Source of the DNA: Hydrangea macrophylla
Taxonomy: Eukaryota > Streptophyta > Magnoliopsida > Cornales > Hydrangeaceae
Direction: 5' to 3'
NCBI GenBank assembly: GCA_033977485.1
Contig: CM066994.1
Location: 8,744,001-8,808,000 of the forward strand
Length of the DNA: 64,000 nucleotides
Position numbers and translations under genes: made by a program. The first letter of the stretch is position 1, and each line of letters starts with the position of its first letter. Positions 53,985-64,000 of the stretch are shown here, in pieces. Below the pieces are notes generated by a model. That model saw nothing but the letters and a program-made list of their open reading frames with translations. It ran no database searches and was not told the origin of the DNA.

Positions 53985-54350
53985 AAAAGATAAAAGGTTT
54001 TTCCTGAGCAAAAGGTTTTTCCAGGACTAAAGGTTTATAATTTCTCAGGTGATCAAAATAACCAATCTCAAAAACCTGTCCTTGAAGTGGTAAATTTGGA
54101 TGGTTATGGAAATTGGGTGTGTTTGGATTGAGGTAATGGAAGAAAAGGAAAATGAGTTGCTTTTCATGTTGCATATCGGAGGAGAAAATCGCGAGACAAT
54201 CATTCAAGAATATAAGGATTTTGGCCTCCTTCACTAACATCTCCTTTAAATACGGTAAGCGTTTCTCTTTCAACGGTGTCTCCATGCATTGATTAATTGT
54301 CTCTTTTCAATTTGTTTGAGAGGTCATGAAAATTTTTCAATATAAAAAAC
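53980..54350. other. gene-free stretch
   Basis: A short antisense frame (54285-53932) has no similarity I recognise. Confidence 0.4.
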
Positions 54351-54720
54351 AAGTTGTTTGGAACATTGTAATATTAAAAGCACTTTGCTGGAATTCTGTC
54401 CAAATCATGGTAAATAGAAAAATGTCATATGTCTTATGTTCTTAACATATTGATGGTCCCTTGATAAGTCGGTCTTAAATATTAGGAGCACTTTGTTTGT
54501 AACATTGTAATTGTAATATTAAAAGCACTTTGCTGCAATTCTGTACAAATCATGGTAAATAGAAAAGTGTCATATGTCTTGTGTTCTTAACATATTGATA
54601 GTCCCTTGACAATTCGGTCTTAAATATTAGCAGCACTTTGTTTGTAACAATGTAATATTAAAAGCATTTTGCTGCAATTCATCCAAATCATGATAAGAAA
54701 GATATGTTTTGTGCTCTCCA
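54351..54720 (+). repeat. tandem repeat, unit about 143-147 bp, 2.5 copies
   Basis: Starts at about 54351, 54491 and 54638. Each unit holds TGTAATATTAAAAGCACTTT, AAATCATGGTAAATAGAAAA and a CGGTCTTAAATATTAG end; the last copy is partial. Copies differ by several bases. Confidence 0.85.
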
Positions 54721-54814
54721 CATGTTGATTATCTCTTTACAATCTGATTGAAAAGTTCTGTTCCAAAATTAACCTTTCTTGTTTTTCGCTCTCCATATGT
54801 TGATTATCTCTTTA

Positions 54815-54902
54815 TTAAAACGAGCCGAGCCGAGCCGATCCTAACCTTTATCGAACATGTTCACGAGGGCTTGTTGAGCGACTCGGCTCGTATACAGCCC
54901 TA
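54815..54902. repeat. fragment of the GAGCCG-rich MITE family
   Basis: Shares GGGCTTGTTGAGCG and CTCGGCTCGTATACA with the element at 27182-27569; only one end is present. Confidence 0.65.
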
Positions 54903-54904
54903 GC

Positions 54905-55330
54905 CATGGCTTACCTACTGGTTTTCCCTCCAAGCGTATGAAGACCAAGGGTCTAAGAGGAAACAAGAAAGATAACCATGACTTTCCTCTTGGTTTTCCT
55001 TCCAATTGGATGATGGTTAATGATGTTGATGATGATAAACTAACAATTGCAGAATTGTTGAAGACTTACTAAGAAGCCTAATAGTTCTGGAGCTGTTTGG
55101 AGAAATGGTGTGTCACAGATTGAACCTATGGACATGAGAATTCAAGATTTCATGGTATGATCAAAGAGAGACATCCATGGTGAAGATGTGAGTTTAACCA
55201 AGAGTCCAACACTCTGCACCCACAACCAATGATCAAGAAAGTAGTTGCTTTGGTGAACTTGAGATTTATACCAATATTGGAACTTGAGGCTAGGATTAGC
55301 AAGCTTGAGAAATTGATTACTGGGTTAATA
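54905..55330 (+). pseudogene. degenerate duplicate of the host PMD C-terminal exon
   Basis: Aligns with about 51135-51545: GATGATAAACTAACAATTGC, AGAATT and GAGGCTAGGATTAGCAAGCT appear in both. Multiple small indels break the frame everywhere, and the N-terminal exon is absent. Similarity continues into the 3' flank to about 55910, so a block of roughly 1 kb was duplicated. Confidence 0.8.
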
Positions 55331-56899
55331 AAAAGCCGAAAGAATTTAATCGTGTTGTTTTATCTACTTCATCCAATATATTGTTAAAACTGTTTAACTT
55401 ACATTACATGTAAATAACATACAAACAAAGTACTAGTGAATTTGGTTAAATAGATGCATTAAGCGTAGTGTATGTAAATGGTCAAATGCAATACATGTTC
55501 TAGATGCTAAGAAATTACAGTTTTGAATTGTGTTTTGATGCTTAAAATCATATTGACAGGAAGCTAGCAGTATTTATAAACATGAGTGGGAGGAAGAGAT
55601 TGAGCTTTAAAAGTTGTTTGTTTCTTGAATATTAGATCTCTTTGGCTTCATTCTCTGGGCTTGACAATTTTTTTCTTCTCTCGTTTTGCGATGTTTGGTA
55701 TGAAAGAGAGGAGTGAAGGAAAGAGGGAGGCCCCACTATTTCTCATCCGTCCATACCAATTGGGAGAAAAAAGAAGCTTCCATATTTATTTTTTTGACCT
55801 TTTTTGTCCCCCAAAAATGATCCTTCTCACGGGAGGGTGCCATAAAATGCATGATATTTCTCACTTTCCTTCACCATTTCCTTCTTATTAACAAAACAAA
55901 GAAAGGAAAGATACATTCTTTTCCCAAAGAATACATTAGACAGCTTCCCTTTGCATATTTTTTTGGACTTTACTGACATAAAAAAATTAGAAATTTAGTA
56001 GTAAAGTCCCTACCTACCATAGCTGTGCATCAAAACGTGGCCTTAAAGCAATCACAATAGTTTGTTGGGTGGGTTCTACACTTTGGGAAACAAATGGGTC
56101 CAACTATTTAAAATATTCATGGTGATTGATTGCAGGATATAGTGTAAGACTACTATATAGTACCTTCCTAGCACCTAAAATTTGCCACATGGTGGTAATT
56201 CACGTCATTGATGAGAATAAGAGGGACATGAAATTAAAACATTGAAAAACACACTTTTCTTTTGTTTGGTTAATAAAAACTTCCTGAGAATAATAGAAAT
56301 GGAAAGAAAGCAAGAATAACAATTTTATTATTTATTTATTTATTTAATTTTTGTCTCTTCCTATCATCTTTTCATGAGTTTCTAGTTTTTTCAAAGGGAT
56401 TTTATTTACTAGTGTTATTTAAGCATGATGATCACACTAATGAAAATAAAAAAAATAAAAAAAATAAATAATTAAATTTGGATGTCTTTCCTTTTACTTC
56501 CTATTTCGTTCTTGTTAATCATCTAGGTTCTGTTGATATTTCAGAGATGCAACTAATCTAAAATCATTCTTAAGAATTAGTTGGAGATTTTTCCATTATT
56601 AAATCTTCAAAGATAGACCTCTGATCTTTTTATGATATAGGGTAGCATCTTCTTATCAATCGTAACAAAACGCTTTTGGTCAATAGTTTTGGCGGTTAGC
56701 ATATTTTATTCGATTGACTTACATTAATTGGCAATTAAATTGTAGAGTTCAAAATTAGCAATCTGTTTGACAACTTTTGATAAGTTGATGAACAAAAGAA
56801 ACGTGACAGCTTGCAACGAAAAGGGCAGCTTGGAAATACAAAGAACCGGTTATACTATAATTACTATTCAAGTGTTTGGTAAACGTCAATTTCTTGTAT
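55331..56899. other. gene-free stretch
   Basis: Begins with duplicated 3' flank (to about 55910), then AT-rich intergenic DNA with ATTT/AAAT tracts. No gene recognised. Confidence 0.5.
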
Positions 56900-56904
56900 A
56901 AAGG
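56900..56904. other. target site duplication, left copy (AAAGG)
   Basis: AAAGG here and at 63883-63887 flank the solo LTR. Confidence 0.9.
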
Positions 56905-59900
56905 TGTCACACCCCAATTTTCAGACAATTAAATATTAGTCAAGAGAGAATCCCTAAACCAATATCTAGTTGTTCAATAATTAGAGGTGATCACAATGTA
57001 AAACATTACACAGTCTGTACAGGATAAAACCTAACTCACAAGCGCAATGTAACGGTAAAATATCCAATCAATAAGGATCAAGACCTAAGGTTCCAAAACC
57101 ATAATTAATTTCTAAAAAAAAAAACATCATTCAAACAATATCTGTAAAGTCAAATGGCCCACAATGCCAAAATATAAAATATTAAAACTCTCAAATAAAA
57201 ATTTTAAAGGCTAATAAGGACTTCACACTTCTCCGATTATCAGATGCCACGAACTTCTCACTATCCCTGCAAATTTCGATCGGCTACGCTCCAAAAAGAA
57301 CGCACCCGTGAGAAAAACTCAACGGGTCAGTCACATGACTGGTATGAGTTAAATAAAACTAATCACACACAGTCTTAGGGATCGCTCACAATCCCTTACA
57401 CCAACACAACAATAATAAATAAAAGATCGGGCAGGAAAGTAGTTCCGCTCACATAACGGGACAAGGGGTAGTTTCCCTTTTATGTGACGGCAATATAGTT
57501 CCTAGCCGAACTAGACTGAATAAATACTTACCCTTCTTAGCTATGGTAGGCCAATACCTGCAAACACATTAGTGGGCCTACCATCCTGCATAAATAGACG
57601 TTAGTACAAAAAAATAAAAATCATACTTTAAATGCTATTTAAAAAAAATGCATTTATCTCCAAGAAAGAGTTGGAATTGGGCAAAACTTAAAACACGAAA
57701 AATGTTCAGAATTAAATTTTCAAGGGAAGTCTCGCGTCCCCATTCATTAATTCTAAACACGTAAGTTAAAAATTAATTATTAAACTTCAGCTCATAAACA
57801 TGTGATATTCAGCAGATTCTAAAATTAAACTAAAACGGTGTCAAGACGACATTTTTAGGAAAAGTGTAAAACACAAAAGTCGCTCGGATTGTCGTTTTAC
57901 TTCAGGTTGCGCGAAACGACCCTCAATTGTGAAGTTAAGTGACCAAATTATCTTATTTACTAATCTGATCCTATTTATTATTAGTTCACAATATTCCCAA
58001 AGATATTACGGTACACATACAAGACTACATTTTAAACTAATGGATACCCACAGAAGTTGTTGAGATGACAATTACAAATTTTTAGTATTCAACTACAACA
58101 AGATATAACGAACAACAATACAACGGATAGCAGTAATTTAAGCACCACATGTGTTTTAGTTAATTAAACCTTATGTTCACCACTTCGGCCACCCATCCAT
58201 GGTTCAGCCTACACATATATCCCACAGTGTCTCCTAACGTAATACTAACTCCCACTCCGGTCCCAACTCCCATGAGGTATCACTGGGATTTGAGTCTATA
58301 CCGAAAGACTAGTCCTTACGTTTTTGACGTCAATAAACAATGTCTAAATACACATGAAATAGACCAACAAGCCGGGCATAAGGCTTAAAAATGAAGAGAC
58401 GGGTCATCCACGTAGTCGCCGTCTAATCACACAAGACGGGTCATCCACGAAGTCGCCGCCTAAACTCATAAGGCGCAGTGGTAAACATTAAAGGATTTCC
58501 TATTATTAACTTCTATAAATAAAAAAAAAAATCTTCACACAGATGGTCTCACATTCACAAGTTTATGAAACCAAACATTAGATGAGAATGCTTACATCTC
58601 AACAAAATTTCACGTTATATCATAATAACGAAATACGAGTTGATCCTAACACATAAATCAACTTAGACAATCAACGCGTTTTTTTAATCTTATAAAAACT
58701 GCTACTGAAATTTAAATTCACAGCCCAAACGGTGCAGAATCAGGGAAAACTCAAAACACGAAAAGTGTGCAGAATCACGTTTTACACAAGACTCGTGGAC
58801 AGAATGTTAAAATTCCAAGCCACGAGTTTACAATAATTTTCTGAAGTTTTCAGCAATTGTTAAAAAAATAAAAACGAATTTTACATAGCCTTTCCATATT
58901 TATCAAGAGTATCCCATGTATGTGTTCGTCAAACTATCTATACGCATAACAATTACGGATATACCAAAGTCGTGATCACAAGGTCACCAAAAAAAATATC
59001 TAAGTTAAATCAAAAACAACAATAATGTGCATCCAATACAAAATTGAATCCTAGCAATTTACTTAAACACTAGTTGTAACCCCGTGCAATGCACGGTATA
59101 GGGGGTTTTAAAAACGCATGGATAGTTAAGAAAATGAATTTAAAAAAAAAAACTGATTGAAAATAATTAATAATTAATGATACAAAAACTGATTAGATTA
59201 CAATTAACTAAACCCCAAATATGAATAAAAAAACAGAACAAAAAAAAGCCTTATATTTAATTCCAATCTGTGCCTCCATTCTCCGTATGGGATCGATGTG
59301 GTTCATAGAACTCTCAAATCATTGTAGATATCACAAAAAAAATTCCTAAACAAACTAATTTGAAAAAAAAGAAATTCAATGCATTAACACAGAGTCTGTA
59401 AAGCTGATTGCAAATCAACATCCAAATTACATTATTCTCAACCATGGTGTCTCTCAATAATAGTACAAACAATTACAATAATAGCAAAACCATAAATATT
59501 CAATGAAAAGAAGAAAAATAAAATTTGATTCAAATTCCGAGGCCCGGTCCAATTTTCAAATCCTCCATTACATTCTCTAATCTCGTGTTCCTCGCCTTTA
59601 AACTCCTAGTTGCATGCTGCAGCCTACAATATCGATGCACCAAATAAAATTCACAAAATGCATCGCCAATAGGACATAACAATTCTGACCATTCAATATT
59701 GGAACATCAAAATAATATGGCCAAGAGTGCCCTGCAACAATGTTTAAAGAGTGCCTAGTTTTGTCTCACAACATCGCACTCTTGACCATACAACATAGAA
59801 ATAGCAGATTGATGGAACAACATATAAAGAAAATTTGTCTCTCAATTAGAAATGTAAAATGGCATGCCTAGTTCTGGAAGCCAAAGCCTGTAATGACAAC

Positions 59901-60666
59901 AATGTTTAAAGCCAACTTCTACAAATGTAAAGCATATTATACACAGTAGCTTTCACTGAGAGATTACCTTATAGAGACTTTTGCTATCATGAAGTTCCCC
60001 ATTTACTTCAAAAAGTCAATAGTATCATCAATCTGAAATTCGTAGAGATTAAGGTCATATCACTTGAAATTAGCTACGATTGAGGATGAGCAGCACAAAA
60101 TTAGCATCAGATCCATATAAAATATCTGTACTATTCAGTATCCATATAAAACCACTGCTAAACTCTACATTGTAGTTGATAAATACATCTTTTCATGCAA
60201 ACCATTTAGAAGATGAGAAAATGAAAAGAGCTCATCAAAAATCACACCAAACAATGCATAAATCTAATCTAATATAAATATATGAAAACGGAAACCTTAA
60301 AACCTGCCACATGTCTTTTTTCTTGAATTTCTAATCTAATATGAAGAAAGGCCTAAATACATGCCAAAAAAATGCCATATATTATGATAGGGCATTATGT
60401 AACCTCTGCTCATATTACATAACTGAAATCCTATCCTAATATATATTTTATATATTGCAATCATGTATTTGGGAAGCTCCAATTTCTTTTTTTTTTTTTT
60501 TTTAAATAACGGAAAGCTCCAATTTCACTCAAGCTCTCTCTATATATCATCAATCATAATAATTAAATCCCTAAAGTTATATGTTGAAACCTTAGTTGCT
60601 GCAAATATTCTTTTTGAATTTCTAATGTGTAAATATATATAACTATATATATATATATATATATCA

Positions 60667-60747
60667 AGAGTAAGTCTTTGGGCACAAACAAATATATCGC
60701 TCATGGTGTTTGTGGATTGTGTTTGTGCCCAAATTAAAGACTTACTC
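60667..60747. mobile_element. 81-bp MITE nested in the Helitron
   Basis: Inverted ends GAGTAAGTCTTT and AAAGACTTACTC, inner inverted words GGGCACAAAC and GTTTGTGCCC, flanked by ATATATCA on both sides (60659-60666, 60748-60755). The 8-bp duplication suits a hAT element, though the flank is AT-rich. Confidence 0.65.
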
Positions 60748-62629
60748 ATATATCAAACTTACACAAAGATTTACCAACAGAGTTAAAGACAACTTACAGA
60801 AGCTGCGAGAAGATTTCCTGAACCAACATTACTGCTAATTTCAACCAATAGATTTATAACTTCCTTAGAGTTTAAATCATAATCATAATTAGCTCATGAC
60901 TAATTTTGTTTTAGCTTAATTCTTTTACTATCAAAGGCAATCATAATGACTGGGTTTTTGGTCAACTATTATCACGTCCATGTGCTCCAAATATAAAAAT
61001 ATGGACATAAACATCTAATTTTTGGAGCACATATAACATGCCCAGATTACTTCATTATAGGAAAGAAGTCAAATTTTACCAAATTTGAATATTTCATTTA
61101 GAATTGATCTGCAACTATATCATTTAACATAAAGATAAAATCTTACTTATTCAAGACTAATTATAATTGACATTCACTAATTAAGCAAAATGCAAAATTC
61201 TATACTTCATTCACAAAACATTGGATTTAGTCCAAATTAGATCCCTTAATTTTCTCCACAACTTGATATTATCTCATTTTTTTAATGTACTTTTGAAATT
61301 TGTCAATCCCACTAACTCACGGTTCTCTTTGCACTCTAATTCTAGCACTATATATATGGATATATACCTCATACACAATTTCAAGAGTCCAGTCTTGTGA
61401 AACTAATATACCCATACACTACTTTATACAATCTCATTTCCTAACATTTGTTCACCAACTCCTAGTGCACGATCGGATCAAATTGCTAGCCAAATTAGCC
61501 AAAAACTAAAAATTAAGAATTGGTTAAGTTTTATAAATGAGCCAAACCTATTCCTATTTTTTGATGCTTAATTAAAATTTTAGAAATGAAGCTTGGGCAG
61601 CCCACCACTCAATTGAGGTCAATCAACTTGGTTTATATTTTCTTGGAATTCACTGCTGCAATCAAAAAGTAAACCCCACGCTTTCAAATATTCAAATATC
61701 CACCCCTCAATTGAGGTGAATACACATTTTCCATGACTAAATTGCAACGTCAAAACGGGCCCAAAGTGAACTATGAAAAGAAAAGTAGTCAAGTACTGAA
61801 ACATAAACCTCTTGAGATATCTCAAATGCTATTGGGGTTGTACCACATGCAACGGTGAGTGGTACCACCACAACTGCCAGAGCATGTTGTACAATAGTCA
61901 AAGCATTGGAAAGCCAAACTTGTGATTCAATGTTTGGAAACCATAACATTACTCGGACCTTTTCGCACCTAAATACACCAATCTAAAAAATGCAAGTTCA
62001 AATTTGCATATAAAAATACAATTCTGGAACAAAATACAACAAAGGTATAGCAGATATCCAAAAAAGAGAAATCAAGCATAATCAATAGCAATAGAAAATT
62101 CAACATATACACAGAATCAAAAATAACCAAACCTTGAAAAACACAAACACAACATAGGCAGAGACATCAACAAAGGGTTTTTTTTTTTTTGGCTTACCTC
62201 AATTAAGGTTTTGGAAGTACAGAGAGGGTACCTCCATGAACTTCTTTGTTGCTTTTGCGAGGGTACCTGCCCCTCTTGATAATTCCCAGACGATTTTTTT
62301 CAAACAAAAAATAAAAACTTACAGATAGGGAAAAAAACTTAACTTCAAATTTAATCAATCATCTTCATCGCCTCCTTACCAACTTCGTCGGCGTCCCCAC
62401 GGGCTGAATTTCAGATGGGGTGTGCATGCTTGAACAAATCTAGAGAGAGTGTAAAAAAAAGAAGAAAAGAGTTCAGAAAATTAGATTGGAACAGATCAAT
62501 CACACGGATTTTAAAAAAAAAATGGAAAACAAAGAGTATATTCTCAGAATTCTATGTTCTGCAGCATGGAAAAGGAAAAAAAAATCAAACAAATCGTGTG
62601 TGCTTGTGTGTACAAAGAGGGTAGAGAGA

Positions 62630-62800
62630 CAGTTACCCTGGGGAGTTGAGGGAAGAAGAAGAAGAAGAAGTCGAAGGGGTTTCTAAAACCCTAACTTGAA
62701 AAGCCAGAGGGAGTTGACGGGAACACACAGACAGAGAGATGTGAGAGGAAGGGGGGAGAGAGAGTGAGAAGACGGTAGAGAATAGAGAGAGAGGAATGAG
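62630..62800 (-). other. captured 5' leader-like sequence in the Helitron
   Basis: On the minus strand a CT-rich run is followed by GTTAGGGTTTTAGAAACCCC, a telo-box-like motif typical of leaders of housekeeping genes, then CTTCTTCTTCTTCTTC and a possible splice donor at CAGGGTAACT (about 62630). It looks like a captured promoter and leader. No coding exon could be identified. Confidence 0.35.
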
Positions 62801-63229
62801 ATCATAAGAGGGGTAGATAATTTTTTTGAAATTAAATGTGCTTGATTTTTGGAGGAGAGGAGAGTGATTTGAGTGTGAGGGGATGATATACAGAGGAAAG
62901 AGATTTGATTGATCTTTGTTTCTAAAATAAAGTTTGAATTTGATACATGAATCATGCCCTCGCTTATGAGCATTTATTTCTTGAATATGTGAAGAAAAAA
63001 AATATTAAAATACTAAAATTGCATAGATAATGACACGTGGCGGAAGAGAAATCTTCCAGTTTCATAATATATATATATATATTAGATATAAATATTTGGT
63101 TTACTCGCATATACATATATACATACGTGTATATATATATATACACGGATACACCCATTTAACTCACCTAGTTGATCAAAAATCGACAACCATGAACGCC
63201 CCGCGATTCTACACGTGCCCACGAACCCG

Positions 63230-63255
63230 AGACCCTTCTCCTTTCTTCTTCTTCT

Positions 63256-63294
<39 letters not shown>

Positions 63295-63308
63295 TCTCTC
63301 ACACACAC
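63230..63308 (+). repeat. (CTT)n/(CT)n/(CA)n low-complexity tract
   Basis: TTCTTCTTC, then about 20 CT units, then ACACACAC, in the part of the solo LTR left of its start. Confidence 0.85.
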
Positions 63309-63887
63309 ACGTCTGTTCTCTCTTTGGGTGGCTAGGGTTAATGATATATGGATATCATACTCTCCTAACTAGGTTTATAAAACTACTAACACTTGACTAC
63401 ACAAGAATCCCGTTTTTCTTCTTGTGGGTTCTCAAAAGAGACCTATATGAGCCCAGAACGCAATCCAAACCACTAAAATAGTTAACCTAAATGGTACTCA
63501 TACCCCGGGTACTTAATTTTCATGTTAAATTCACTAATTAACTTACTTGTGGGCCCCGAAACACTACCCGAAACTAAACTCGTCATTCTACAAAAATTGT
63601 AACTCGATCATACAATAATCTATCATACAATTCAATTAAAGCTCAAAATGTCATGTCATAATAATAATGAAACATTAGAAATTTTAATACAAAAACAATC
63701 GGGGAAATATTACTGATATTACTAACAAATTAAATATGCTTACTAGCAATTTAATTCATGGGTTCTCCAAACTTAAAATTTTTAAACACGTATCTTACAA
63801 AGGCACACTCATATAATATTGCTAACTGAAAATTATTATTAAAATAATTATTTACACACTTAGAAATTTTAGGGTTGTTACAAAAGG

Positions 63888-64000
63888 AGTCTAAATACTT
63901 AGTCTAATTTAAAATTGGTTCTTTGTCAAACCAACATAACTTTGGTTCCATAAAAATCAAATAAAAAGTGAGATTGAGAATGCAATAGATCCCATTTTCA
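63888..64000. other. right edge, no feature
   Basis: Host flank of the solo LTR; too short to interpret. Confidence 0.5.

Larger units (their letters stand above)
59070..63086 (-). mobile_element. non-autonomous Helitron, 4017 bp
   Basis: On the minus strand the 5' end is TCTAATATATATATATA at 63086, preceded by host A. The 3' end is CTAG at 59070, followed by host T: the canonical insertion between A and T without duplication. The hairpin CCGTGCA/TGCACGG (59082-59096) sits 12 bases before CTAG. A CCACGTGTCAT word near the 5' end is also typical. There is no Rep/helicase ORF. It interrupts the solo LTR. The interior may hold captured gene pieces, none identified with confidence. Confidence 0.88.
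56905..63882 (-). mobile_element. solo LTR of a Ty3/gypsy element, 2961 bp without the nested Helitron
   Basis: On the minus strand it starts TGTAACAACCC at 63882 and ends AATTGGGGTGTGACA at 56905, with matching 5-bp duplications. The ends resemble the Tekay-like LTR at 2669-5184 but the interior differs, so it is a related family. There is no primer site, gag or pol, so internal recombination between LTRs is the likely origin. Interrupted by a Helitron at 59070-63086. Confidence 0.85.

Noticed and set aside
61737..61949. 70-codon minus ORF in the Helitron with a hydrophobic stretch
   Set aside because: No similarity recognised; could be a captured exon, but not supportable as a gene.
56905..63882. 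a complete LTR element rather than a solo LTR
   Set aside because: No internal LTR borders, primer site, polypurine tract or gag/pol; once the Helitron is removed only LTR-like sequence remains.

Overview
The window is a stretch of nuclear DNA from a flowering plant, most likely a eudicot. It holds an intronless plastid-type PPR gene, a CC-NBS-LRR relic, a CYP85-clan P450, a class V small heat-shock protein fragment, plant mobile domain (PMD) genes, and nested plant transposons (Tekay-like and Tat-lineage Ty3/gypsy, Ty1/copia, RTE and L1 LINEs, MITEs, a Helitron). The only intact ordinary host gene I recognise is the PPR gene at 13853-16492 (+). Most of the rest is transposon or broken gene.

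Layout. (1) 1-5184: the right part of a minus-strand Tekay-like element, with an open gag-pol ORF running off the left edge and a 2.5-kb LTR. It is inserted into (2) 5185-about 11365: the 3' part of a plus-strand Tat-lineage element (integrase, then an antisense PMD gene with three lesions, then the 3' LTR). (3) 11.4-20.6 kb: nested MITEs, the PPR gene, Ty1/copia debris, a 1.45-kb inverted broken copy of the PPR gene, and an HSP20 exon relic. (4) 20.6-29.6 kb: an NLR pseudogene, an exon split by an RTE LINE, an L1 tail with a nested MITE, and part of a P450 gene. (5) 29661-49028: a complete, very young 19.4-kb Tat-lineage retrotransposon, minus strand, with 1542-bp LTRs differing at one base by eye and a 5-bp target duplication AAGAC. 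It interrupts exon 1 of the P450 gene. (6) 49.0-56.9 kb: a second kind of PMD locus, broken by a frameshift and a Ty1/copia LTR, followed by a degenerate duplicate of its 3' end. (7) 56905-63882: a solo Ty3/gypsy LTR (TSD AAAGG) carrying a 4-kb Helitron, which itself carries a small MITE.

The most interesting system is inside the young Tat element. Between pol and the 3' LTR it has about 10 kb on the strand opposite to gag-pol, with four transcription-unit-like genes: a spliced PMD gene of about 1062 aa and three small genes (218, 229 and 226 aa). The three small proteins are clearly paralogous to each other and more distantly to the C-terminal part of the PMD protein. Each small gene has a TATA-like motif upstream. 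Gag-pro and pol are in one frame, separated only by UGA-CGG, which matches a plant readthrough context. The older Tat element at 5.2-11.4 kb has the same antisense PMD layout. Antisense extra ORFs in Tat-lineage elements are, to my knowledge, already reported. The multi-gene cassette and the shared helical domain are what I would follow up.

All calls come from reading the sequence and the conceptual translations. No database search was run.
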